Position numbers and translations under genes: made by a program | NCBI GenBank assembly: GCA_002307035.1 | Contig: DBTL01000064.1 | Span: forward strand, 1-30,207 | Source of the DNA: Bacteroides sp. UBA1317 | GTDB taxonomy: Bacteria > Bacteroidota > Bacteroidia > Bacteroidales > Bacteroidaceae | Direction: 5' to 3' | Length of the DNA stretch: 30,207 nt | The notes under the pieces: model-generated | Told to the model about the DNA's origin: nothing | The model's database searches: none | What the model saw: only the letters and a program-made list of their open reading frames with translations | Shown here: positions 17,061-25,939 of the stretch, in pieces | Layout: every line of letters starts with the position of its first letter | How positions within the stretch are numbered: the stretch's first letter is position 1

Positions 17061-18512
17061 ATGATAAACAGAAAGATGATTTATAGAATCATGGGATTCT
17101 TGATTTTGATTGAGACAGCGATGCTATTGTCTTGCATAGGCGTTTCTCTCTGTTATCAGGAGAATGATTTGGAGAGTTTTCTTATTACAGCTGCCATTAC
17201 CGCCGTTACGGGATTATTTCTTATGCTATTAGGTAAAAATGCGGAAAAGAAACTAAGTCGTAGAGACGGTTATATCATCGTTAGTATTGTGTGGGTAATA
17301 TTCAGTATCTTTGGCATGCTACCCTTCTATCTCAGCGGATACATTCCTAACGTTACTAATGCTTTCTTTGAGACAATGTCCGGTTTTACCACCACAGGTG
17401 CCAGCATATTAGACAATATAGAGGCATTACCTCACGGACTGTTGTTCTGGCGAAGCATGACGCAATGGATTGGAGGCTTGGGCATTGTTTTCTTTACCAT
17501 CGCTATTCTTCCTATCTTTGGAGTAGGAAGTATGCAACTTTTTGCAGCAGAAGCGACCGGCCCCACGCACGACAAGATACACCCCCGCATCGGAGTCACA
17601 GCAAAATTACTATGGATTGTTTACCTCGTATTAACAATTAGTGAAACGATATTACTCATGTTTGGCGGGATGAGTCTATTTGATGCCGTTTGTCACTCAT
17701 TTACGACCACCGCTACCGGAGGATATTCCACCAAGCAAGCAAGTATAGCCTATTACAATTCTCCTTATATAGAATACATCATTTCACTCTTTATGATCTT
17801 GTCGGGACTCAATTTTACTCTTTATTTCTTTTGCGCAAAAGGTAAAATAAAGAAATTTTTCAGTGACGAGGAGATGAAATGGTATATCTGGTCTATCGCT
17901 ATTTTCACCGCCATCATCGCATTTACGCTGACACGTACTTCTTCCATGGGAATTGAAGAATCATTCAGAAAAGCATTATTCCAAGTAGCCTCACTACATT
18001 CCACAACCGGATATGTCACGGCCGATTATATGACGTGGGAACCTTTTTTATGGGCAATGCTTGCCATTACAATGATTATTGGTGGATGCGCCGGTTCAAC
18101 CAGTGGAGGATTAAAAGACATACGTATCCTAATATTAGTAAGAATCATAAAAAATGAATTCAAACGTTTAATTCATCCAAATGCCGTGCTTCCAATTCGT
18201 GTTAACAAGCAGGTTATATCTCCATCGGTTAAAAATGCCATTCTTGCTTTTACCTTGTTATATATTACCGTATTGGTCATTGGATGGATCATCATGATGG
18301 CATTAGGTGTAGGATATATAGAATCTTTTGGTACGGTAGTATCAAGCATGGGTGGAGTTGGACCAGGTTTAGGTACATGCGGTCCTGCATATAGCTGGAA
18401 TCATTTACCGGATGCTTCCAAATGGCTATTGTCTTTTCTGATGTTAATCGGTCGTCTCGAGATATTCACTATATTATTGATTTTTACCCCTGGATTTTGG
18501 AAGAAAAATTGA
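17061..18512 (+). CDS. trkH: Trk potassium transporter membrane subunit TrkH
   Basis: The 483-aa inner-membrane channel forms the K+ pathway controlled by TrkA. The four selectivity-filter loops are visible in order: SGFTTTGAS (about 109), TTTATGGYST (about 216), HSTTGYV (about 313) and GGCAGSTSGGLK (about 342). Ten or so transmembrane segments surround them, in line with the SKT fold. Length equals the usual 480-500 residues. The gene follows trkA by 8 nt. No clear terminator is seen before the next gene. Confidence 0.96.
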   Translation: MINRKMIYRIMGFLILIETAMLLSCIGVSLCYQENDLESFLITAAITAVTGLFLMLLGKNAEKKLSRRDGYIIVSIVWVIFSIFGMLPFYLSGYIPNVTNAFFETMSGFTTTGASILDNIEALPHGLLFWRSMTQWIGGLGIVFFTIAILPIFGVGSMQLFAAEATGPTHDKIHPRIGVTAKLLWIVYLVLTISETILLMFGGMSLFDAVCHSFTTTATGGYSTKQASIAYYNSPYIEYIISLFMILSGLNFTLYFFCAKGKIKKFFSDEEMKWYIWSIAIFTAIIAFTLTRTSSMGIEESFRKALFQVASLHSTTGYVTADYMTWEPFLWAMLAITMIIGGCAGSTSGGLKDIRILILVRIIKNEFKRLIHPNAVLPIRVNKQVISPSVKNAILAFTLLYITVLVIGWIIMMALGVGYIESFGTVVSSMGGVGPGLGTCGPAYSWNHLPDASKWLLSFLMLIGRLEIFTILLIFTPGFWKKN

Positions 18513-18557
18513 TGAAAGATACAAAGTGTGCTAAAAAAACCTTTTTGTCACATAGAG

Positions 18558-18591
18558 ATTGCAAAAGAGAGGAAATTAAGTTATATATTTG
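18558..18591 (+). promoter_or_regulatory. Probable promoter of the small secreted protein gene
   Basis: TATATTTG at 18584-18591 is a perfect TAnnTTTG. ATTG at 18558-18561 is 22 nt upstream, slightly beyond the normal spacing. The -7 box lies 18 nt before the ATG at 18610, so the leader would be very short. It overlaps a TTG (18589) that must not be used as the start. Confidence 0.45.
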
Positions 18592-18609
18592 CACCCGCAA
18601 GAGGGTAAT

Positions 18610-18990
18610 ATGAAAAAATTCCTTAAATACAGTGTCTTAATCGCATTTACCGTGATGCTTCATGCCACCATGATGGGAGCTATGAAAGCATCTGAGACAC
18701 TATATACCGCACCCCAAAGCGACCCTGGTTACTTCATCTCTCAAAAGCAAATACTCAACTTATCTCTACAAGAGTTTTGCTATTATTATGCCGAATTGGC
18801 ATGTGAAGTTGCCCATCTCGATTTCTCCCATACTCCTACCAGTAAAAGCTACCACCGACTTATAGGATTCTTTCGTACACATAGTGCTATTCACTTAGCA
18901 TCCTTTAGTGTTACGTTCCATCCACTATCTCATAGTTCCATGAACCCTGTGAGCTACTATGTTTTTGGTCTGCGAAAAATCATCACTTAA
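18610..18990 (+). CDS. Small exported protein of unknown function
   Basis: The 126-aa product is not recognised. It has a good signal peptide (MKKFLKYS, hydrophobic core to about residue 24, then a possible cleavage after GA), leaving a mature protein of about 100 residues. The mature part is rich in His, Ser and Tyr, with the cluster LQEFCYYYAELACEV in the middle (two Cys) and about seven His in the last 60 residues. I chose ATG 18610, since the in-frame TTG at 18589 lies within the -7 box. It sits between trkH and the nuo operon, with an independent promoter. A role in either system cannot be claimed; it could be a short periplasmic or surface protein, or, less likely, a non-coding artefact. 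Confidence 0.6.
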   Translation: MKKFLKYSVLIAFTVMLHATMMGAMKASETLYTAPQSDPGYFISQKQILNLSLQEFCYYYAELACEVAHLDFSHTPTSKSYHRLIGFFRTHSAIHLASFSVTFHPLSHSSMNPVSYYVFGLRKIIT

Positions 18991-19094
18991 TTTTCTCTTA
19001 TTTTACACTGTCGTTACCGTGGAGTTATCATCTAAATAATTATTAAGGTGATAGTCCGTTCATTAATAGTATTTAATCTAAATGATATTGGATT

Positions 19095-19445
19095 ATGAAT
19101 TTTGTGTTATTAGTCGTCGTTCTATTAACGGCAGTAACCTTGGTTGCTGCAGCGTTGATTATAGCAAAAGCTATATCTCCGCGCTCCTACAATCCTCAAA
19201 AAGAAGAGCCGTACGAATGTGGCATTCCTACACGTGGCAAATCATGGATGCAATTTCGTGTAGGCTACTATTTGTTTGCCATCTTGTTTTTGATGTTCGA
19301 TGTAGAGACAGTCTTTCTATTTCCATGGGCAGTTATTGTCAGGGATTTAGGAGTAGCCGGACTTGTTAGTATTCTCTTCTTCTTAGTTATTTTAGTTCTG
19401 GGTCTAGCCTATGCCTGGAGGAAAGGAGCATTAGAATGGAAATGA
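19095..19445 (+). CDS. nuoA: NADH:quinone oxidoreductase-type complex I subunit A
   Basis: The 116-aa membrane subunit has three transmembrane helices and the family motifs PYECGIPTRG in the first loop and FLMFDVETVFLFPW in helix 2, whose Asp and Glu are important in complex I. It helps form the junction where quinone enters between the membrane and connecting arms. It is the first gene of a ten-gene operon running to 28893 and overlaps nuoB by 10 nt. I see no TAnnTTTG box in the 104 nt before it. A weak AU-rich hairpin (19026-19032 with 19047-19053) lies in that leader. Confidence 0.95.
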   Translation: MNFVLLVVVLLTAVTLVAAALIIAKAISPRSYNPQKEEPYECGIPTRGKSWMQFRVGYYLFAILFLMFDVETVFLFPWAVIVRDLGVAGLVSILFFLVILVLGLAYAWRKGALEWK

Positions 19446-20017
19446 AAAAGCCGAAAATAAAATCAATTCCTTACGAAGAGTTCAGCGACAATGAGTCTTT
19501 GGAGAAAATTATTAAAGAGCTCAATGAAGGTGGAGCTAGTGTTTTTGTAGGAGCAATGGATGATCTCATCAATTGGGGACGCAGTAATTCATTGTGGCCA
19601 CTGACATTTGCAACAAGCTGTTGCGGAATTGAATTCATGTCATTAGGAGCTGCTCGCTATGATATGGCCCGCTTTGGGTTTGAAGTTGCCCGCGCCAGCC
19701 CCCGCCAAGCAGATATGATTATGGTTTGCGGAACCATCACCAATAAGATGGCTCCAGTATTGAAACGTCTTTACGATCAGATGGCCGATCCAAAATACGT
19801 AGTAGCCGTAGGTGGATGTGCCGTGAGCGGAGGTCCTTTTAAAAAATCATATCATGTATTAAACGGAGTGGATAAAATTATACCTGTTGACGTATTTATT
19901 CCCGGATGCCCTCCAAGACCGGAAGCATTCTACTACGGATTGATGCAATTACAACGCAAGGTAAAGATTGAGAAGTTCTTTGGAGGCGTAAACAAAAAAG
20001 AGAAAAGAGATGAATGA
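19436..20017 (+). CDS. nuoB: Complex I subunit B (N2 iron-sulfur cluster)
   Basis: The 193-aa protein of the connecting arm carries the terminal [4Fe-4S] cluster N2, which passes electrons to quinone. The four ligands are visible at Cys62, Cys63 (TSCCGIEFM), Cys128 (GGCAVSGG) and Cys158 (PGCPPRPEAF), matching the E. coli spacing of 63/64/129/158. A second ATG at 19442 could also be used. The coding region overlaps nuoA by 10 nt and nuoCD by 8 nt, typical of tight translational coupling. Confidence 0.97.
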   Translation: MEMKKPKIKSIPYEEFSDNESLEKIIKELNEGGASVFVGAMDDLINWGRSNSLWPLTFATSCCGIEFMSLGAARYDMARFGFEVARASPRQADMIMVCGTITNKMAPVLKRLYDQMADPKYVVAVGGCAVSGGPFKKSYHVLNGVDKIIPVDVFIPGCPPRPEAFYYGLMQLQRKVKIEKFFGGVNKKEKRDE

Positions 20018-21572
20018 GATCATAGAAATACCGTTAGAGAGGTTTCGTGACGAAGTACTGAAACTACGCACCGAAAAACAAATGGATTTTCTGGAAAGCC
20101 TCACCGGCATGGACTGGGGAGAAAGTTTAGGAGTTATCTATCACTTGGAGTCAACCGTCACTGGTGAGAAGATGGTTATCAAGACATCTACTAACAATAG
20201 GGAAAATCCGGAACTACCTACAGTTTCCGATATATGGAAAGCCGCTGAATTAAACGAACGTGAAGTATACGACTTCTACGGCATACGCTTCATTAACCAT
20301 CCTGACATGCGCCGTCTATACCTACGTAACGACTGGGTAGGTTATCCAATGCGTAAAGACGATGATCCTATGGATGAGCGTAATCCGCTGCGAATGAATA
20401 ATGAGGAAACGATTGATTCGACCACCGAGTTAAAGCTCAACTCAGATGGTACCTTGGAAGATCAAGAGAACGTTATCTTCGACGACAGAGAGTACGTAAT
20501 CAATATCGGCCCTCAGCATCCGGCTACCCATGGAGTTCTTCGCTTCCGCGTATCTCTGGAAGGAGAAACCATTAAGAAACTAGACGCCAACTGTGGCTAT
20601 ATACATCGTGGCATAGAAAAGATGTGCGAAAGCCTTACATACCCCCAAACGTTAGCATTGACCGATCGTTTGGATTATTTAGGTGCACACCAGAATCGTC
20701 ATGCATTGTGTATGTGCATCGAAAAAGCAATGGGCGTTGAAGTATCAGAACGCGTACAATACATCCGTACTATCATGGATGAACTGCAACGTATTGACTC
20801 TCACCTGTTATTCTATTCTTGCCTCTGCATGGACCTTGGAGCTCTAACTGCTTTCTTTTATGGATTCCGCGACAGAGAAAAGATACTTGATATCTTTGAA
20901 GAGACTTGTGGCGGACGCCTCACAATGAACTACAACACAATCGGAGGTGTGCAGTGGGATCTTCATCCCAACTTTATACGTAGAGTGAAAGAATTTATTC
21001 CTTATATGCGAGGAATCATTCATGAATACCACGAAGTATTTACCGGCAACATCATTGCTCATCAACGCTTGAAAGGGGTTGGAGTGCTAAGCCGTGAAGA
21101 TGCTATTTCTTTTGGAGCTACCGGTGGAACAGGACGTGCTTCTGGCTGGGCGTGCGATGTACGCAAGCGTATCCCTTATGGAGTATATGACAAGGTTGAC
21201 TTCAAAGAAATAATCTATACTGAAGGAGATTGTTTTGCCCGCTACATGGTACGTATGGACGAAATCATGGAATCGTTGTGCATCATTGAGCAACTCATAG
21301 ATAACATCCCTGAAGGAAGCTATCAAGAAAAAATGAAACCAATCATCAGGGTTCCCGAAGGTTCCTACTATGCTGCCGTAGAAGGTAGCCGTGGAGAGTT
21401 TGGAGTGTTCATAGAAAGCCATGGAGAGAAAAATCCATATCGAGTTCACTTCCGTAGCACAGGGTTGCCGCTTGTTTCTGTAGTTGACACCATCAGCCGT
21501 GGAAGCAAAATAGCTGACCTGATAGCTATTGGAGGAACATTAGACTATGTAGTGCCTGACATTGACAGGTAA
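20010..21572 (+). CDS. nuoCD: Fused complex I subunits C and D
   Basis: The 520-aa protein joins a NuoC-like domain (about 1-125, with EREVYDFYGIRFINHPDMRRL) through an acidic linker to a NuoD domain starting near residue 160 (INIGPQHPATHGVLR). NuoD lines the quinone pocket with NuoB; the His of GPQHPATHG and the Tyr of DRLDYLGAH, both in quinone-contact positions, are present. The fusion is also known in E. coli, but this protein is shorter than its roughly 600 residues. The end VVPDIDR is the normal NuoD C-terminus. It overlaps nuoB by 8 nt; nuoE, nuoF and nuoG, expected next in many operons, are absent and nuoH follows after 38 nt. Confidence 0.96.
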   Translation: MNEIIEIPLERFRDEVLKLRTEKQMDFLESLTGMDWGESLGVIYHLESTVTGEKMVIKTSTNNRENPELPTVSDIWKAAELNEREVYDFYGIRFINHPDMRRLYLRNDWVGYPMRKDDDPMDERNPLRMNNEETIDSTTELKLNSDGTLEDQENVIFDDREYVINIGPQHPATHGVLRFRVSLEGETIKKLDANCGYIHRGIEKMCESLTYPQTLALTDRLDYLGAHQNRHALCMCIEKAMGVEVSERVQYIRTIMDELQRIDSHLLFYSCLCMDLGALTAFFYGFRDREKILDIFEETCGGRLTMNYNTIGGVQWDLHPNFIRRVKEFIPYMRGIIHEYHEVFTGNIIAHQRLKGVGVLSREDAISFGATGGTGRASGWACDVRKRIPYGVYDKVDFKEIIYTEGDCFARYMVRMDEIMESLCIIEQLIDNIPEGSYQEKMKPIIRVPEGSYYAAVEGSRGEFGVFIESHGEKNPYRVHFRSTGLPLVSVVDTISRGSKIADLIAIGGTLDYVVPDIDR

Positions 21573-21610
21573 GATTCTATATGATAAATTGCAAATTATA
21601 AATCAATCAT

Positions 21611-22687
21611 ATGTTCGATTTTAGTATAGTAACTAACTGGATACACCAAATGCTTACTTCCCTTATGCCGGAAGGATTGGCTGTATTTATAGAGTGTGTA
21701 GTAATAGGTGTATGCATCATTCTCATGTATGCCATACTTGCTATTATACTTATTTATATGGAGCGCAAGGTATGTGCATTCTTTCAATGTCGCCTTGGCC
21801 CCAATCGTGTAGGAAAATGGGGAAGCATGCAGGTTTTTGCCGATGTTATCAAAATGTTAATCAAAGAAATTATCTCTTTGAAGCATTCTGATAGGTTTCT
21901 GTATGAGTTGGCCCCATACATGGTTATCATCGCTTCTATTTTAGCTTTTTCGTGCATTCCTATTAATAAAGGAATGGGAGTTTTAGATTTTAATGTAGGC
22001 GTGTTCTTTTTGCTAGCAGCATCATCCATTGGCGTGGTGGGTATTTTGCTCGCCGGCTGGGGAAGTAACAATAAGTTTTCCCTTATCGGAGCCATGCGAA
22101 GCGGAGCACAAATCATTAGTTATGAACTGTCTGTGGGGTTATCCATCCTGACGATGGTTGTACTCATGGGTACCATGCAATTCTCTGAGATCGTAGAGGG
22201 ACAAGCTGATGGCTGGTTCATCTTCAAAGGTCACATTCCTGCGCTGATTGCTTTCGTGATCTACCTCATTGCCGGAAATGCGGAAACAAACCGTGGTCCA
22301 TTCGACCTTCCGGAAGCAGAGAGTGAACTAACAGCCGGATATCATACAGAGTATAGTGGTATGCACTTCGGCTTCTTCTATTTGGCAGAATACCTGAATA
22401 TGTTCATCGTAGCATCCGTAGCAGCAACCATCTTCCTTGGAGGTTGGATGCCCTTTCACGTTGTTGGATTAGATAGTTTCAATACCGTAATGGACTATAT
22501 TCCCGGTTTTATCTGGTTCTTTGGAAAAGCATTCTTCGTGGTGTTCTTGCTTATGTGGATCAAGTGGACGTTCCCTCGTTTGCGTATCGACCAGATACTA
22601 AAACTCGAATGGAAGTACTTAGTGCCTATTAGCATGGTAAACCTTGTAATTATGGTATTAATAGTGGTCTTCGGGCTGCACTTTTAA
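21611..22687 (+). CDS. nuoH: Complex I subunit H (quinone-channel membrane subunit)
   Basis: The 358-aa membrane protein holds the entry path of the E-channel connecting quinone reduction to proton pumping. Visible motifs are YMERKVCAFFQCRLGPNRVG near residue 50, NRGPFDLPEAESELTAGYHT with the conserved acidic run, and EYSGMHFGFFYLAEYLNMF. About eight transmembrane helices are seen. It is slightly longer than E. coli NuoH (325). It abuts nuoI directly: its TAA is followed at once by the nuoI ATG. Confidence 0.97.
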   Translation: MFDFSIVTNWIHQMLTSLMPEGLAVFIECVVIGVCIILMYAILAIILIYMERKVCAFFQCRLGPNRVGKWGSMQVFADVIKMLIKEIISLKHSDRFLYELAPYMVIIASILAFSCIPINKGMGVLDFNVGVFFLLAASSIGVVGILLAGWGSNNKFSLIGAMRSGAQIISYELSVGLSILTMVVLMGTMQFSEIVEGQADGWFIFKGHIPALIAFVIYLIAGNAETNRGPFDLPEAESELTAGYHTEYSGMHFGFFYLAEYLNMFIVASVAATIFLGGWMPFHVVGLDSFNTVMDYIPGFIWFFGKAFFVVFLLMWIKWTFPRLRIDQILKLEWKYLVPISMVNLVIMVLIVVFGLHF

Positions 22688-23173
22688 ATGGAGAAAAGAA
22701 GAATGAAAAACGAAAATAGTTATTTGGGCGGTCTTCTAAACGGTATAGGTACCCTATTAACGGGAATGAAAACCACCATTACAGTATTCTTTCGTGCAAA
22801 GACTACAGAACAATATCCTGAAAATCGTGCAGAGTTAAAGATGTTCGACCGTTTCCGTGGTGAACTAATTATGCCGCATAATGAAAACAACGAGCATCGG
22901 TGCGTATCTTGTGGTATCTGCCAAAATGTTTGCCCCAATGATACGATTGAGATCATCAGTGAAACGATTGAAACTGAGGAAGGAAAAAAGAAGAAGATAC
23001 TTAAAACCTACAAGTACGACTTAGGTTCTTGCATCTTCTGCGAACTTTGTGTCAATGCCTGTCCACACGATGCCATCACTTTCGACCAAACATTTGAGCA
23101 TGCTGTGTTCAATCGTGATAAGCTAATACATACATTGAACCACGAAGGTAGTAAAGTAATAGAAAAGAAATAA
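22688..23173 (+). CDS. nuoI: Complex I subunit I (two 4Fe-4S clusters)
   Basis: The 161-aa ferredoxin-like protein of the connecting arm carries clusters N6a and N6b. The two motifs CVSCGICQNVCP (Cys72, 75, 78, 82) and CIFCELCVNACP (Cys115, 118, 121, 125) are complete, each with the usual CxxCxxCxxxCP spacing. The start is either the ATG directly after the nuoH stop or the in-frame ATG at 22703; both are plausible. With nuoG absent, this subunit's clusters are the likely outermost electron entry point from an external donor, which is inference. Confidence 0.96.
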   Translation: MEKRRMKNENSYLGGLLNGIGTLLTGMKTTITVFFRAKTTEQYPENRAELKMFDRFRGELIMPHNENNEHRCVSCGICQNVCPNDTIEIISETIETEEGKKKKILKTYKYDLGSCIFCELCVNACPHDAITFDQTFEHAVFNRDKLIHTLNHEGSKVIEKK

Positions 23174-23176
23174 GAT

Positions 23177-23689
23177 ATGGAACTCACTTTTGAAACAATT
23201 ATATTCTACGCACTGGCAATATTTATCTCCGTATTCTCAGTGATGACGGTATGTACCCGTCACATCGTGCGTTCGGCGACCTATTTGCTCTTTGTGCTAT
23301 TTGGAACCGCAGGTATTTATTTTTTGCTTGGATACACCTTTTTAGGATCTGTGCAAATCATGGTTTATGCCGGAGGTATTGTCGTTCTCTACGTATTCTC
23401 CATTCTGCTCACCAGTGGAGATGGAGACCGCGCCGAAAAGTTGAAACGCAGCAAGTTGATTGCCGGCTTAGGTGCAACGATTGGCGGTGCAGCTATAGTC
23501 CTATTCATTACGCTTACACATAAGTTTACTACTATCACAGATCCGGAACCGATAGAGACAAACATAAAGACCATCGGTCACGCACTTTTGGGTAGCGATA
23601 AATACGGATATGTATTACCCTTTGAAGCTGTCAGCATTCTCTTACTGGCATGTATCGTAGGTGGATTATTAATTGCACGTAAACGATAA
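23177..23689 (+). CDS. nuoJ: Complex I subunit J
   Basis: The 170-aa membrane subunit has five hydrophobic helices and the family signature VQIMVYAGGIVVLYVFSILL, whose helix 3 pi-bulge region in other bacteria links quinone chemistry to the antiporter subunits. Length is typical of the family (E. coli 184). It begins 3 nt after nuoI. Confidence 0.93.
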   Translation: MELTFETIIFYALAIFISVFSVMTVCTRHIVRSATYLLFVLFGTAGIYFLLGYTFLGSVQIMVYAGGIVVLYVFSILLTSGDGDRAEKLKRSKLIAGLGATIGGAAIVLFITLTHKFTTITDPEPIETNIKTIGHALLGSDKYGYVLPFEAVSILLLACIVGGLLIARKR

Positions 23690-23693
23690 GATT

Positions 23694-24005
23694 ATGACAA
23701 TACACATGGAATATTACCTGATAGTATCGGCTATCATGTTCTTTGCAGGAATCTACGGATTCTTTACCCGTCGGAATACACTTGCTATTTTGATCTCTAT
23801 AGAGCTGATTCTGAATGCCACGGACATTAACTTTGCCGTATTCAACCGTTTTTTGTTTCCTACGGGCTTAGAAGGACATTTTTTCGCTTTGTTCTCTATT
23901 GCCATATCCGCAGCAGAAACAGCAGTGGCTATTGCTATTATGATTAATATCTACCGCAATATCCGCAACATACAAGTGAAGAACTTGAATGAAATGAAAT
24001 GGTAA
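23694..24005 (+). CDS. nuoK: Complex I subunit K
   Basis: The 103-aa membrane subunit has three helices and the two conserved membrane glutamates: one in ISIELILNATDINF (E36 equivalent) and one in SAAETAVAIAIM (E72 equivalent). I chose ATG 23694; a TTG frame starting at 23673 would add seven residues that overlap nuoJ and look unlike NuoK. A further ATG at 23706 is possible. Confidence 0.93.
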   Translation: MTIHMEYYLIVSAIMFFAGIYGFFTRRNTLAILISIELILNATDINFAVFNRFLFPTGLEGHFFALFSIAISAAETAVAIAIMINIYRNIRNIQVKNLNEMKW

Positions 24006-24030
24006 TCTATAACAGAATAAACTCATAACA

Positions 24031-25926
24031 ATGGATTTTACAATATTGATACTTATACTTCCGATGCTCTCGTTCCTGATATTAGGGATCGGAGGTAAAT
24101 GGTTTAAGCCGGTAGACGCAGGCAGGCTAGGTACCCTTTCTTTGAGCCTGGTCACTCTGCTGAGTTATCTTACTGCGTGGTTCTATTTCACTGCTCCACG
24201 TACTGCCGAAGGAACATATGCTACCTTGATGCCATACAACTTCACCTGGCTTCCTTTTACTGAAACGTTGCATTTCGACTTGGGCATCATGCTCGACCCT
24301 ATCTCAGTAATGATGCTGGTGGTAATTTCTACCGTCTCATTAATGGTACATCTCTACTCTTTCAGTTACATGAAAGGAGAAAAAGGCTTCCAACGTTACT
24401 ATGCCTTTCTGTCATTGTTCACGATGTCCATGCTTGGCTTGGTAGTAGCAACCAACATCTTTCAGATGTATCTGTTCTGGGAACTAGTAGGAGTAAGTTC
24501 TTACTTACTAATCGGATTCTACTACACCAAAGCATCTGCGGTTGCAGCAAGTAAAAAAGCATTTATCGTTACCCGTTTTGCCGATCTTGGATTCCTCATC
24601 GGAATCCTCTTATACGGATACTATGGCGGAACGTTTAGCTTTACTCCTGACGCAATGTCACTGGTAACCGGTGGTGCAGCCATGTTACCATTAGCACTGG
24701 GGCTGATGTTTGTGGGAGGTGCAGGTAAAAGTGCCATGTTCCCTTTACATATTTGGTTGCCCGATGCAATGGAAGGTCCGACTCCGGTCAGTGCACTCAT
24801 CCATGCCGCAACCATGGTTGTGGCAGGTGTTTACCTTGTAGCACGCATGTTTCCTTTATTCATCGCATATGCTCCTGATGTACTTCACATAATTGGTTGG
24901 GTAGGTGCATTTACTGCCTTCTTTGCAGCAAGCATCGCTTGTGTGCAAACAGACATTAAGCGAGTACTCGCTTTCTCTACCATCTCACAGATCGGTTTCA
25001 TGATTGTTGCTTTGGGTGTATGTACCAGCATGAATCCACACGAAGGCGGACTAGGTTACATGGCCTCCATGTTCCACCTCTTTACTCATGCCATGTTTAA
25101 AGCATTACTCTTCTTAGGCGCAGGTAGCATCATTCATGCCGTACACAGCAATGAAATGAGTGCGATGGGCGGATTGAGAAAGTATATGCCTATCACGCAT
25201 ATCACTTTCCTCATTGCTTGTCTTGCTATAGCCGGTATACCTCCTTTTTCTGGATTCTTCTCGAAAGATGAGATCCTTGCCGCTTGCTTTGAATATAGTC
25301 CGATAATGGGTTGGGTAATGACAATCATTGCCGCCATGACAGCATTTTACATGTTCCGCCTATATTACGGCATATTTTGGGGAAAAGAGAATAAGGAATT
25401 ACATGACGCTCACACGCCGCACGAAAGTCCTTTGGCTATGACCTTCCCGTTGATGTTTTTAGCCGCCATAACTTGTGTAGCCGGATTCATTCCATTCGGA
25501 ACGCTTGTAAGCAGTAATGGAGAAGCCTACCACATTCATTTGGATGCTACGGTAGCCATCACGAGTGTAGTGATAGCCATCATCTCCATATCATTAGCTA
25601 CTTGGATCTATATGCGCCCGACGCAACCTGTAGCCGACATGTTGGGCAAACGTTTTGCCCGCCTGCACAACGCAGCCTCTCACCGCTTTTATATTGACGA
25701 AGTATACCAGTTCGTCACCCATAAGATTATTTTCCGTTGCATCTCTACTCCTATCGCATGGTTCGACCGTCACGTTGTTGATGGCTTCTTCGACTTCCTT
25801 GCCTGGGGTACACATGCTATGAGCGATGAGATACGCGATTTGCAAAGCGGCCAAGTGCAACAATATGCATTTGTGTTCCTGCTTGGTACGCTGGCACTGA
25901 TTGTAACCCTATTATTGACATTCTAA
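24031..25926 (+). CDS. nuoL: Complex I antiporter subunit L
   Basis: The 631-aa protein is the distal antiporter-like subunit, with 14 core helices plus the long lateral helix that clasps the membrane arm. Conserved proton-path residues are present: Glu151 in FWELVGVSSYLLIGF, Lys233 in GAGKSAMFPLHIW, and the TM12 lysine in SGFFSKDEIL. FRLYYGIFWG and the C-terminal DEVYQF segment fit NuoL. The 25-nt gap after nuoK and 13-nt gap before nuoM fit one transcript. Confidence 0.97.
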   Translation: MDFTILILILPMLSFLILGIGGKWFKPVDAGRLGTLSLSLVTLLSYLTAWFYFTAPRTAEGTYATLMPYNFTWLPFTETLHFDLGIMLDPISVMMLVVISTVSLMVHLYSFSYMKGEKGFQRYYAFLSLFTMSMLGLVVATNIFQMYLFWELVGVSSYLLIGFYYTKASAVAASKKAFIVTRFADLGFLIGILLYGYYGGTFSFTPDAMSLVTGGAAMLPLALGLMFVGGAGKSAMFPLHIWLPDAMEGPTPVSALIHAATMVVAGVYLVARMFPLFIAYAPDVLHIIGWVGAFTAFFAASIACVQTDIKRVLAFSTISQIGFMIVALGVCTSMNPHEGGLGYMASMFHLFTHAMFKALLFLGAGSIIHAVHSNEMSAMGGLRKYMPITHITFLIACLAIAGIPPFSGFFSKDEILAACFEYSPIMGWVMTIIAAMTAFYMFRLYYGIFWGKENKELHDAHTPHESPLAMTFPLMFLAAITCVAGFIPFGTLVSSNGEAYHIHLDATVAITSVVIAIISISLATWIYMRPTQPVADMLGKRFARLHNAASHRFYIDEVYQFVTHKIIFRCISTPIAWFDRHVVDGFFDFLAWGTHAMSDEIRDLQSGQVQQYAFVFLLGTLALIVTLLLTF

Positions 25927-25939
25927 AGCATTAAATGAT

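Noticed and set aside
18513..18556. Terminator after trkH
   Set aside because: The A/T-rich run has no GC-stem hairpin and cannot be supported as an intrinsic terminator.
18589..18609. TTG start for the small secreted protein
   Set aside because: It falls in the -7 box, and ATG 18610 gives a classic signal peptide start.
23673..23693. TTG start giving a longer NuoK
   Set aside because: The added residues overlap nuoJ and do not look like NuoK; ATG 23694 gives the normal length.
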